In this document: one piece after another, positions 17,613-25,589 of the stretch
Position numbering within the stretch: the stretch's first letter is position 1
Layout: each line of letters starts with the position of its first letter
Assembly (NCBI GenBank): GCA_031425525.1
Contig: JANPJM010000069.1
Span: 137,561-201,560, forward strand
DNA: 64,000 nucleotides
Origin: JANNMJ01 sp031425525
GTDB taxonomy: Bacteria > Bacteroidota > Bacteroidia > Cytophagales > Hymenobacteraceae
Direction: 5' to 3'
Notes under the pieces: generated by a model
Told to the model about the DNA's origin: nothing
Databases searched by the model: none
What the model saw: only the letters and a program-made list of their open reading frames with translations
Made by a program: the position numbers and the translations under genes

Positions 17613-19685
17613 TCACCCTCGCGCCAGCACCACCGCCTCCGCCACCGAAAACACCGGCCGCTGACACGCGCCTTCAAAGCAGATGTAAATGGCCGTGCGG
17701 CCATCCACGGCGGTTTTGCCCGCCAGCATCGGCAGCGAATCGGTGGGTTCTACGGAACCCGCCAGCACCGCCCCCGGCAGAAAAGCCGCGCCGATCTCGC
17801 GCCGGAATGCGTCGGCTTCCGGTCCCACAATCACCACTTCCGGGCTCGATGTCAGCAGCTCCTCGTACAGCGCCGCCCAGTTGCCAAGGTTGCCGATGAA
17901 GCCCGGTTGCTGTACGGTCAGGGGCCACACGGCCGCCAGCAGCGTGCGCGCCCGCGTCGTGTACGCCCGCTGCCCCGTGAGCAGCCCCACCGTGCGCAAC
18001 GCCCGCGCCAGCAACGAATTGGACGCCGCGATGACGTTATCGATCAACTCCTTCTTACGCGCAATCAGCGGTTGGGCGGTGGTGTCGTCGGTGTAAAACA
18101 GCGGCCCGTCGGGCGCGGCGGGGTCGGCGAAGTGGACGAGGGCGTAGCGCAGCAGCCCATCGGCGGCCGTCAGCCAACGCCCGTCGAAGGTGAGCTGGTA
18201 GAGGGCGGCGAGGCCATCGGCGACAGCGGCGTAATCTTCCAGGAAACCGGGTTGCGGGGCGCCGCCGGGCTTGAGGTTACGGCGGAGCGTTAGCCCATCG
18301 GGAGTAGTTCCCAGGGAATCCACCAAGAACTGTCCTACGCCCAGCGCCAACTCCAACGCTTCAGCGTCGTGAAACGCGCGGTGCGCATCGCAGAGCCCGC
18401 GCAGGGCCAGCCCGTTCCAGCCGGTGAGGAGCTTATCGTCGAGGCCGGGCCGGATGCGTGGCGCGCGGGCGGCCCGCAGGGCGGCGCGCCAACCGGCGGC
18501 GCGTTGCATCAATTCATCGAGGGTGAGGCCGTGGAGGGCGGCAAACTGCCCATCGGCGCCGCGCCGGTGCAGAATATTGACGCCGTGCCCCGGTTTCTCC
18601 TCCCAGTTGCCCGTTTCGGTGGCGCGGTAGTACGCCGCCACCAGCCGCCGCTCGGCCGCATCCGGGAAAACGGCCGCCAGCTCGGCCCATGTCCAGACGT
18701 AGAACTTGCCTTCCACGCCCTCCGAATCGGCGTCGAGCGACGCGTACAGCCCGCCTGAAACATCGCGCATCTCGCGCCCTAGCCACTCGATGGTAAGCTG
18801 CGCGGCGAGGCGCAATTCGGGGTCGCGGCTCACCTGAAACGCCTCGGCATAAGCTGTCAGCAGCTGCCCGTTATCGTAGAGCATCTTCTCGAAATGCGGT
18901 ACCAGCCAGTCGGCATCCACCGAATACCGCGCCCAGCCGCCGCCCACCTGGTCGAAGATGCCACCGCGCGCCATCTCGCGCAACGTCAGCAGCGAATGGT
19001 CGAGCGCGAGAGCCGCGCCGGTGCGTGCGTGGTAGCGTAGCAGCCACGCGTAGTGCGACGGCATCGGGAATTTCGGCGCGCGGTCGGTGCCGCCCCGAGC
19101 GCGGTCGAAGCTGTTCTGAAACTGGAAAAACGACTGATCGAGCGCCGCTGCGGGTAGCTCGGCGTCGGCTGCCGGCCCCACCGTCAGGCCATATTTCATC
19201 AGTTCGTCGGCGCCGAGGGCGGCCGTAAATTCATCAGCCGATTTTTCGAGCGCCTCCCGTTGCTCGCGCCACGCCTTGTCTACGGAGCGCAGCAGGTTGG
19301 CCCACGGCGTAGGTGGCGCGTAGGTGAGGCCGTAGAACGGGCGCGCATCGGGCGTCAGAAAGACGTTCAGCGGCCAGCCGCCGCGCACGCCCATTGCCTG
19401 CACGGCGTCCATGTACACGGCATCTACGTCGGGGCGCTCCTCGCGGTCTACTTTGATGCACACGAACAACTCGTTCATCACGGCCGCAACGGCGTCGTTT
19501 TCAAACGATTCGTGTTCCATCACGTGGCACCAGTGGCACGCCGCGTACCCGATGCTCACCAAAATAGGCTTGTCTTCGGCGCCGGCTTTCGCCAGCGCTT
19601 CCTCGCCCCACGGGTACCACTCGACGGGGTTGTTCGCGTGTTGCAGCAAGTAGGGGCTCGATTCGGCGGTAAGGCGGTTGGGCAT
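17613..19685 (-). CDS. DUF255 thioredoxin-domain protein (YyaL/SPATA20 family)
   Basis: 690 residues, the normal family length. The N-terminal thioredoxin-like domain begins NRLTAESSPYLLQHANNPV and holds CHWCHVM at about residues 50-56. The rest is an alpha/alpha-barrel domain like N-acylglucosamine 2-epimerases, with RGGIFDQVGGGWARYSVD and DNGQLLTAYAEA. The enzymatic activity of the family is not settled. ATG at 19685. A palindromic repeat lies upstream. Confidence 0.92.
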   Translation of the reverse strand: MPNRLTAESSPYLLQHANNPVEWYPWGEEALAKAGAEDKPILVSIGYAACHWCHVMEHESFENDAVAAVMNELFVCIKVDREERPDVDAVYMDAVQAMGVRGGWPLNVFLTPDARPFYGLTYAPPTPWANLLRSVDKAWREQREALEKSADEFTAALGADELMKYGLTVGPAADAELPAAALDQSFFQFQNSFDRARGGTDRAPKFPMPSHYAWLLRYHARTGAALALDHSLLTLREMARGGIFDQVGGGWARYSVDADWLVPHFEKMLYDNGQLLTAYAEAFQVSRDPELRLAAQLTIEWLGREMRDVSGGLYASLDADSEGVEGKFYVWTWAELAAVFPDAAERRLVAAYYRATETGNWEEKPGHGVNILHRRGADGQFAALHGLTLDELMQRAAGWRAALRAARAPRIRPGLDDKLLTGWNGLALRGLCDAHRAFHDAEALELALGVGQFLVDSLGTTPDGLTLRRNLKPGGAPQPGFLEDYAAVADGLAALYQLTFDGRWLTAADGLLRYALVHFADPAAPDGPLFYTDDTTAQPLIARKKELIDNVIAASNSLLARALRTVGLLTGQRAYTTRARTLLAAVWPLTVQQPGFIGNLGNWAALYEELLTSSPEVVIVGPEADAFRREIGAAFLPGAVLAGSVEPTDSLPMLAGKTAVDGRTAIYICFEGACQRPVFSVAEAVVLARG

Positions 19686-19687
19686 TA

Positions 19688-19781
19688 TGTGGTGCGGACT
19701 TCAGTCCGCAGTTTACCGGTTACTCGTGCTGTTTGGGCTGTTCGTCGTCGTGTCAAACGACAGACTGAACTCCGCGCTACA
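19688..19781. repeat. Palindromic repeat, TGYAGTGCGGACT family, copy 1
   Basis: The left arm TGTGGTGCGGACTTCAGTCC at 19688 continues into GCAGTTTACCGG. The degenerate right arm ends GCGCTACA at 19781. The left 30 bases match the element at 57528 except for two or three positions. Lies just upstream of the DUF255 start codon. Confidence 0.75.
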
Positions 19782-19788
19782 CAAAAAA

Positions 19789-19818
19789 AACGCGGCCCGC
19801 CTTTCGGTAGGCCGCGTT
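19789..19818 (-). terminator. Terminator after the GSCFA gene
   Basis: AACGCGGCC pairs with GGCCGCGTT around a 12-base loop. On the minus strand it is followed by a T8 run. Confidence 0.85.
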
Positions 19819-19822
19819 GGCT

Positions 19823-22363
19823 TTACTTCACTTTCGGGGTGCGGGGTTTCGCGGGCCGCTTCGGTTTTGCGGCGGCAGCGTCGGGCGCTGGCGCGGCCAC
19901 CTCTGGCGCGGCGGCAACCGACGGCGGCGGAGCGACTGGTTTCGCCGTCGCTTTGGCCGGTGTTTTCGCCGTTGACTTTTTCGGAGTTGCCGGTGTCGCC
20001 GGCGCCTTACGCGCCGGTTTGGCAGGGGATACCTCCGGCGCCGCAACCGGTGCGGCGGCGGCCGGTGGCACCACCACCGGCACGACCGCTGGCATAACTG
20101 CCGCCTTCCCAACTCCCGCAGCGGCGCCACCCAACGCACTCAGCAAGGCGCCTACGCCCGCTTTCTTCACCGCCCGCGCCGCCGTTGCGCGCTCGACGGG
20201 CGTGGCCACCGGCCCCTGCGCTTTGGCCCGGCCCGGCGTGCGGGGCGCCCGTGGCTGGGCCGGAGTTTGCGGCGCAGCAACCGGCGTTGGCAGCGTACGG
20301 GCGGGGGGCGCAACCGCAGTTACTTCCACCGCTACCGGCTCAAAAGTGGCATTTTCCACCGGCGCGTCGGTTGGCGCGGCCGTCGGCTGGCGCAACACCT
20401 TGACCGGCCGCGAGGTACCCGTTTCGGCGGCGCCCGCTACCACGCCTTTTTGCTTGCTGCCCGACCGTTGCGGTGTGCGCGGCTGCGCCGTATTGGGCTG
20501 CGTGGCGGGGGTGGCCTCTTCCGGCGACTTCACCTTTTGCAGCGTCAGTTTCTTGGCCCCGCCGGCACCCGCCGTGCGGCCCCGTCCGCCCCGCTCGCCG
20601 TTGCGCTCGGACTTGCGAGGCGGCGCGTTGGGTGAGGTGGCCGTAGATGGCGTTTCCAACGTCGTTTCCAGCGCCACTTCTTCGGCCGGAGTGGGCTCGA
20701 AATCGGTGGTGTCGGCTTGCTCGGTCGGCTCGTCGTTGAGGGCGATTTCGGCGGCGGCTTCCGCCCCGGCTTGCAGCTCGTCGGCTAATTCAGCGAAGGA
20801 GTCGTCGACATCCGAATACTCGTTTTCGTCGCCCGACGGCACGAAGGCCGTTTCACCGTCGCGGCGCTGCTTGTGGCGGCGACCGCCCCGGCGACCCCGG
20901 CGCTTTTTGGCGGCGCTCCCAGCGGTGGCGTCCAAGTTTTCAGCGGCGTTGGCCGACGTACCGGCTTCGGTTGCGCTTTCATCCGTAGGCTCTTCTGCCA
21001 GAGTAGCCTCCACCGGTAACGGCGCGTCGTGGCGGTCACGACGGTCGCGCCCGCCCCGGCCTCGGCGGCTGCCCCGGCGGCCTTCGCGGCGCTCATCCGT
21101 AGGCGCGGCAGCATCCGGAGAAGATATTTCCGCCGATGCCGGAGCTGGAACTTGCGGCTCCGTCGTCGTCGGCTCGGCCGGCGTCACGGTGCGCGGCGGC
21201 AATGCCACCCGAATGATCGGCTTTATCGGCCGAATCTCGCGGGTTGAAGGAGGAGGGCCGCTCGGTATAGAGGCACCTGTGGTTGGGCTGATGGGCGTAA
21301 TCGACGAACTGGCCGGTATCGCGGCAATGCTGTCGCGGCGCGGCGCCGTGGCAGCCGGCGCGGGCACCGCTACCCGCTTGGGCCGGGCGCCCACGAGTTG
21401 GGCCACCAGCGCTGCGTTTTCCGAATCCGTAGCAAACCCCTGCGCCGCCAGCGCATCCAGCTTATCGAGGGTCGCGAGCAGAAACTGCTGATGCGCCTCG
21501 CCGGTCGGGTTGGCGGAACGATGCGCCAACGCCCGGTCGATTTCGGCCCACGCCAGACGAGCGTCGGCAAACTCACCATCGAACCACGCCCCCACGAACT
21601 TGCCGAAAATGTACTCTTCCGCCAGCGGCGACGGGTGCAGCATGTCGGCGGCGAAAAACCGGTAATCGCGCAGATCATCCAGCAGCAGCTCGTACGCCGG
21701 GAAGTACGCCACCTCGCGAATCATCCCCGCCAGGTGGTGGCACGCGAGCCGCAACGTCGATTTACTCACGCTCGACCCTTCGAGCGTTTCCTTGCGGTGG
21801 CGTACTGGGCTCACCGTCAGCACCACGCGCAAGTTGGGGTTGAGCCGCAGCAGCCACGAGTGCATCTCGGCGAAGCTCACCACAATCTCCTGCACACTCA
21901 GCAGCGTTTTGCGGAAGATGCTCCCTGGCTGCTTGTGGCAGTTCGCGACTACCTCATCATCGAGGCGCCACGCCCAGGCAGTGCCCATCGTGAGCACCAG
22001 CGCATCGGCGGTGCGCACAAAATCGCGCACTTCGGCGAGCTTGGCCTCCACTACGGCGTGCAGCTCTTCGGGGGTGGCGCCGCTCAAACCGGAGGGCACG
22101 TCGTACGAAAACCAGCGCCCATCGCGCTCCACGGCACGATCGCTGAGGTCGTAATCGTCGGCGCCGCACGCGACGGTCAGCAGCCGGCACGCCGCCACCG
22201 GGTTCAGGATAGTGCCGAACGGGTTTTCGAGTACCGGCAGCCGCGCGGCGCGCAACTGCTTACCAAGTACCGCCGCAAAACAGGAGCCTACCGTCAGGAT
22301 GCGCGCACCGGGCGGCAAGGGCGTCGCCGGCGGGGCGACGGATAATTCAGTCCGAAACGTCAT
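19823..22363 (-). CDS. GSCFA domain protein with a very long disordered tail
   Basis: 846 residues. The first ~320 residues are a GSCFA domain (family PF08885): RILTVGSCFA, ENPFGTILNPVA, MGTAWAWRLDDEVVANCHK, LTVSPVRHRKE and DMLHPSPLAEEYIFGKF. From about residue 330 the protein becomes a 500-residue Pro/Ala/Thr-rich tail with basic clusters (GRRGSRRGRGGRDRRDR, KKRRGRRGGRRHKQRR) and acidic patches. GSCFA proteins resemble SGNH hydrolases, but their substrate is not known. The basic clusters recall RNA-binding tails; that is speculation. ATG start at 22363; a TACATTTG -7-like box lies at 22428-22435. Confidence 0.85.
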   Translation of the reverse strand: MTFRTELSVAPPATPLPPGARILTVGSCFAAVLGKQLRAARLPVLENPFGTILNPVAACRLLTVACGADDYDLSDRAVERDGRWFSYDVPSGLSGATPEELHAVVEAKLAEVRDFVRTADALVLTMGTAWAWRLDDEVVANCHKQPGSIFRKTLLSVQEIVVSFAEMHSWLLRLNPNLRVVLTVSPVRHRKETLEGSSVSKSTLRLACHHLAGMIREVAYFPAYELLLDDLRDYRFFAADMLHPSPLAEEYIFGKFVGAWFDGEFADARLAWAEIDRALAHRSANPTGEAHQQFLLATLDKLDALAAQGFATDSENAALVAQLVGARPKRVAVPAPAATAPRRDSIAAIPASSSITPISPTTGASIPSGPPPSTREIRPIKPIIRVALPPRTVTPAEPTTTEPQVPAPASAEISSPDAAAPTDERREGRRGSRRGRGGRDRRDRHDAPLPVEATLAEEPTDESATEAGTSANAAENLDATAGSAAKKRRGRRGGRRHKQRRDGETAFVPSGDENEYSDVDDSFAELADELQAGAEAAAEIALNDEPTEQADTTDFEPTPAEEVALETTLETPSTATSPNAPPRKSERNGERGGRGRTAGAGGAKKLTLQKVKSPEEATPATQPNTAQPRTPQRSGSKQKGVVAGAAETGTSRPVKVLRQPTAAPTDAPVENATFEPVAVEVTAVAPPARTLPTPVAAPQTPAQPRAPRTPGRAKAQGPVATPVERATAARAVKKAGVGALLSALGGAAAGVGKAAVMPAVVPVVVPPAAAAPVAAPEVSPAKPARKAPATPATPKKSTAKTPAKATAKPVAPPPSVAAAPEVAAPAPDAAAAKPKRPAKPRTPKVK

Positions 22364-22427
22364 CGTAACGCGAGATGGAGGCGCGGCACGGTCGGGGAGG
22401 GGTTCCCCGGCCAGCGCAGCCGTTAGA

Positions 22428-22435
22428 CAAATGTA
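22428..22435 (-). promoter_or_regulatory. Possible -7 element of the GSCFA gene
   Basis: TACATTTG on the minus strand, 65 bases before the ATG, fits TAnnTTTG. There is no good TTG at -33. Confidence 0.35.
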
Positions 22436-22486
22436 GGGCTGACGGTGCGCCGAACCGCATTTGCGTGTTCGGCCACAGCATTCGCT

Positions 22487-22650
22487 TTTCTAAAGCATTC
22501 GCTCGTCCGGGGCTCCGCCCCGGCACGAACCGAAACACCGGGGGCTGTGCCCCCGACGCGTAGCTCGGATGAAATCTTCCGCGCGGGCTACGGTGGGGGG
22601 CACAGCCCCCAGATTCCGATTCGCTTTCGCTACAGGGCGCAGCCCCATGC
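22487..22650. repeat. GC-rich composite palindromic element
   Basis: Within the 390-bp gap between the GSCFA gene and rplI. Contains hairpins CGGGGCTCCGCCCCG, GGGGGCTGTGCCCCC and GGGGGGCACAGCCCCC, and pairing GCGTAGC/GCTACG arms, so it folds as a stem with side hairpins. No ORF with coding character is seen. Confidence 0.6.
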
Positions 22651-22685
22651 GGGCGGTACCGTGGGGTGAGCGCGTACCACGCAAA

Positions 22686-22722
22686 AACGGCCCGGCCGCG
22701 CAAGCTGCGCAACCGGGCCGTT
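22686..22722 (-). terminator. Terminator of the rpsF-rpsR-rplI operon
   Basis: AACGGCCCGG and CCGGGCCGTT form the stem, with an inner GCGCAAGCTGCGC hairpin. Followed on the minus strand by T5. Confidence 0.85.
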
Positions 22723-22754
22723 CATCGTTTTCAACAAACGGGAAGGCGAACCGA

Positions 22755-23198
22755 CTACTCGGCCACTACCCGGAATTTCACCGGGTGCTTCACGTCCTTG
22801 TGCAGGTTGATGGTGGCGGTGTACTCGCCCAGCTCCTTGATGCCTTCTGGCAGATCGACGCGCTTACGGTCGATATCGAACCCTTTGGCTTTCAGCGCAT
22901 CGGCGAGCTGGAGGCTCGTAACGCGGCCGAAAATGCGGCCGTTTTCACCGGCTTTGGCTTTCAGGTCGAGCGTGATGTCCCCGATTTTCTCGGCGAGCAT
23001 CGCGGCGTCCAAGCGGATTTTCTCCGCCTTGTGCGCGGCTTGCTTGGTGTTCTCGGCCACCACTTTCTTCGCCGATTCCGTGGCCATCACGGCCAAACCC
23101 TGCGGCAACAGGAAATTACGGCCGTAGCCGGGACGAACGGTGACGATATCGTTCTTATCGCCGACGTGCTTGACGTCCTCTTTGAGAATGACTTGCAT
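22755..23198 (-). CDS. rplI: 50S ribosomal protein L9
   Basis: 147 residues. Binds 23S rRNA at the base of the L1 stalk. The N-terminal signature VILKEDVKHVGDKNDIVTV and GYGRNFLLPQGLA are intact, followed by the long connecting helix and the C-terminal domain with GRIFGRVTSLQLADAL. ATG start. It is separated from rpsR by inverted repeat C rather than by a tight junction. Confidence 0.98.
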   Translation of the reverse strand: MQVILKEDVKHVGDKNDIVTVRPGYGRNFLLPQGLAVMATESAKKVVAENTKQAAHKAEKIRLDAAMLAEKIGDITLDLKAKAGENGRIFGRVTSLQLADALKAKGFDIDRKRVDLPEGIKELGEYTATINLHKDVKHPVKFRVVAE

Positions 23199-23199
23199 T

Positions 23200-23286
23200 T
23201 TTTAGTTTATGGTTTTAAGTTTTTAGTTTTTAGTCAGAAGGCCGAACTTAGTCGATCTAAACACTTATAAACTAAACCCTAAACAC
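23200..23286. repeat. Intergenic inverted repeat, locus C (rpsR/rplI)
   Basis: Fills the gap between two ribosomal protein genes. The left arm 23200-23233 is built of TTTAGTTT words. The right arm 23257-23286 (CTAAACACTTATAAACTAAA and on) is its imperfect complement. The G-rich/T-rich arm reaches two bases from the rplI ATG on the plus strand; read on the coding strand the C/A-rich arm precedes the ATG. Confidence 0.75.
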
Positions 23287-23289
23287 GAC

Positions 23290-23559
23290 TTATTTCAACG
23301 CATCAGCCACGTACGGCAGGATGGCCAGGTGGCGCGCACGCGCTACCGCTTGACTCAACTTGCGCTGATACTTGAGGCTCGTGCCGGTGAGGCGGCGCGG
23401 CAGGATGCGGCCCTGCTCATTGAGGAATTTCAGCAGAAAGTCACCGTCTTTGTAGTCGATGAACTTGATGCCCGACTTCTTGAAGCGGCAGTACTTCTTG
23501 CGCTGATCCTGCTGCTTGTTACGGTCGTTGTTGCGGTTGTTACGATCTGGCGTACGCAT
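23290..23559 (-). CDS. rpsR: 30S ribosomal protein S18
   Basis: 89 residues. Partner of S6 on the small-subunit platform. Family signature seen: KKYCRFKKSGIKFIDYKD, then ILPRRLTGTSLKYQRKL and the C-terminal AVARARHLAILPY. The N-terminus is Asn/Arg-rich. Starts 21 bases after the rpsF stop in the same operon. Confidence 0.98.
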   Translation of the reverse strand: MRTPDRNNRNNDRNKQQDQRKKYCRFKKSGIKFIDYKDGDFLLKFLNEQGRILPRRLTGTSLKYQRKLSQAVARARHLAILPYVADALK

Positions 23560-23580
23560 ACTCGTTTCAGATTAAAAAGC

Positions 23581-23952
23581 TTAAGCTTCCTCGCTCACCG
23601 GCGCGGCAACTTTGTTGAACTCGCCTTTGCGGCGGCGCTCGGCGTACACCACGGCGTGCTTATCGAGCGCGACCGTCAGGAAGCGCAGCACGCGCTCGTC
23701 GCGGCGGAAGGCGAGCTCCAGCACATCGACGGCGTTGGTGGCGCCCACCGTATACTCCAGCAAGAAGTAGTGGCCGGTGCCTTTTTTCTGAATCGGGTAC
23801 GCCAGTTGGCGTAAGCCCATCGACTCCTCGTAGAGGAGGTCGGCGCTGTTTTCCTTCAGCACCTGCTTGAACTTCTCGGCCACCTCCGTCACCTGCGACT
23901 CGCTCAACACGGGCGTCAGGATGAAGATGGTCTCGTACTGCTTAACCTGCAT
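23581..23952 (-). CDS. rpsF: 30S ribosomal protein S6
   Basis: 123 residues from the ATG at 23952 (MQVKQYETIFILTP), which is the usual S6 N-terminus; ten further upstream codons are open but have no family match. Contains LRQLAYPIQKKGTGHYFLLEY and FRRDERVLRFL. First gene of the operon, with a good promoter at 24014-24044, giving a leader of about 55 bases. Confidence 0.97.
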   Translation of the reverse strand: MQVKQYETIFILTPVLSESQVTEVAEKFKQVLKENSADLLYEESMGLRQLAYPIQKKGTGHYFLLEYTVGATNAVDVLELAFRRDERVLRFLTVALDKHAVVYAERRRKGEFNKVAAPVSEEA

Positions 23953-24013
23953 TGGGGCGGGATTAAGGGTTGGAGTGGACAATAATTCCGTTTGGGGTCA
24001 GCCAAACGGGCCG

Positions 24014-24044
24014 CAAAGGTACGGCTTATCAGCGTGTTGCCCAA
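24014..24044 (-). promoter_or_regulatory. Bacteroidota-type promoter of rpsF-rpsR-rplI
   Basis: Minus strand: TTG at -33, a 20-base spacer, then TACCTTTG, which fits the sigma-ABfr consensus exactly. It is divergent from the actA promoter about 100 bases away. Confidence 0.8.
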
Positions 24045-24146
24045 CACAATGGCCCAGATAGTTGTTGAGGTATGGAAAAACGGCCTTTAGACCCATTCTA
24101 AACTGGTCATCGAAACCGCATCTTTTCCGTGGAACGTACCGGTTTC

Positions 24147-24178
24147 TTTGGCCCGTAAATGTTCGGCGCCTACCTTTG
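24147..24178 (+). promoter_or_regulatory. Bacteroidota-type promoter of the act operon
   Basis: Plus strand: TTTG at 24147-24150, a 20-base spacer, then TACCTTTG at 24171-24178. Expected start near 24185, giving a 40-base leader before the actA ATG at 24225. Confidence 0.82.
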
Positions 24179-24224
24179 CCCGCCGTTACAGAGTGCGTTT
24201 TTGCTCTACCTAACGCCCGTCCGT

Positions 24225-25466
24225 ATGACTCCTGCCCGACTGTTGGTCGCTGCGCGTACCCTCTTTCTCGCCGCCTGCTGCACTTTCCTGACGCTCGACG
24301 CCCGTGCGCAGGGCGATGGCATCCCCACCGATGATGCGACTATCTCGGCGGGGGACGCTATTTTCAAAGGCAATTGTGCCCAGTGCCACGCCATCAATGA
24401 AGTGGTGGTTGGCCCTGCCCTGAAGGATATTCACAAACGGCAGAAATTGTCGTGGCTGATTCCGTGGATCAAGAATTCGTCGAAAATGGTGGCCTCCGGC
24501 GATGCCCACGCTGTGGAGGTGTACAACCAGTATGCGAAGCAGCAGATGCCGTCGTTCGCACTCTCGGATGCCGAGATCACGTCGGTCATTGCCTGGGTGA
24601 AGAAGGAGTCGGCCGCGCCGGCTGCCGTAGCTGTCACCCAGAATATTGGTGATCCTCCAGTATCCCCTCCCGGTGATAAAGGCGCCGGCGAATACCTCGA
24701 TCTCCTGCTCATCGCGCTCGTGGTAGTGCTGATCGTGCTGGTGGTGACGCTTCTCATCATCGCCAACATCCTGACTTCCACGCTCAAAGGGCGTTCCGAT
24801 TTGAGTGAGGAAGATGTCGAGCAAATCAACCAGCAAACCAACTGGGAGAAGATTTACAAGTCGCGCGCCGTACGCGGGCTGGTAGCGCTCATTTTCGTGG
24901 TGGTTATCATTGATGTCTCGCTCGACGAGGCGCTTGGCATCGGTATTCAGCAGGGCTACCAACCGACGCAACCCATCGCGTTTTCGCACAAGCTGCACGC
25001 TGGGGAGCATCAGATCAACTGCGCATACTGCCACACGTCGGTGTACAAAGGCAAATCGGCCAATATCCCGTCGGCCAACATCTGTATGAACTGCCACTCG
25101 CAGATCAAAACGGAGTCGCCGCAGATTCAGAAGATTTACAAAGCCATCGAGCAGAACAAGCCCATCGAATGGGTGCGCGTGCATAACCTGCCCGATCTGG
25201 CGTATTTCAACCACTCGCAGCACACGGTGGCCGGTGGCCTGAAATGCCAGCAGTGCCACGGCGCCATCGAGGAGATGGAAGTGGTGTATCAGTACTCGCC
25301 CCTCACGATGGGCTGGTGCATCAACTGCCACCGCGAGTACCCGCTGAAAACGAAAGACAACGGCTACTACACGAAGCTCCAGCAGCTCCACGATACGCAG
25401 AACGCTGGTGCCGCCTTCACGGTATCGTCGAACGGCGGGACCGAATGCTCGAAGTGCCATTATTAG
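24225..25466 (+). CDS. actA: Alternative complex III subunit ActA, hexaheme fusion
   Basis: Multiheme cytochrome c of the quinol:cytochrome c oxidoreductase, periplasmic and membrane anchored. 413 residues from ATG 24225, which gives a signal peptide ending near DARAQG. Six CxxCH motifs are seen: CAQCH in an N-terminal class I cytochrome c domain (with a downstream MPSF methionine ligand), then a membrane helix near residue 165, then CAYCH, CMNCH, CQQCH, CINCH and CSKCH. The classical ActA has five hemes, so the first domain is an added monoheme cytochrome that may carry electrons on to the oxidase (inference). First gene of the operon. Confidence 0.93.
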   Translation: MTPARLLVAARTLFLAACCTFLTLDARAQGDGIPTDDATISAGDAIFKGNCAQCHAINEVVVGPALKDIHKRQKLSWLIPWIKNSSKMVASGDAHAVEVYNQYAKQQMPSFALSDAEITSVIAWVKKESAAPAAVAVTQNIGDPPVSPPGDKGAGEYLDLLLIALVVVLIVLVVTLLIIANILTSTLKGRSDLSEEDVEQINQQTNWEKIYKSRAVRGLVALIFVVVIIDVSLDEALGIGIQQGYQPTQPIAFSHKLHAGEHQINCAYCHTSVYKGKSANIPSANICMNCHSQIKTESPQIQKIYKAIEQNKPIEWVRVHNLPDLAYFNHSQHTVAGGLKCQQCHGAIEEMEVVYQYSPLTMGWCINCHREYPLKTKDNGYYTKLQQLHDTQNAGAAFTVSSNGGTECSKCHY

Positions 25467-25587
25467 TCGGTTGGTCGAATGGTAGTTGGTCTTTTTGACC
25501 AAGCTACTGCCCGACACTGCTGATGTTCAACTGAATTTTAACAGGTTCTAGTACCAGCCGACTACCGTACTCAGTACCAACCGACCA
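25467..25587. repeat. Intergenic inverted repeat, locus D (actA/actB)
   Basis: The left arm 25467-25490 begins TCGGTTGGT right after the actA stop. The right arm 25553-25587 ends ACCAACCGA two to three bases before the actB ATG. Nine terminal bases pair perfectly; inner words GGTAGT/ACTAC pair with gaps. The loop is about 60 bases. Confidence 0.65.
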
Positions 25588-25589
25588 AG

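Noticed and set aside
19260..21491. A 743-codon plus-strand frame
   Set aside because: Antisense shadow of the DUF255 and GSCFA genes; high GC with biased third positions leaves long open frames opposite real genes. Its composition is Ala/Gly/Arg/Ser-rich without domains.
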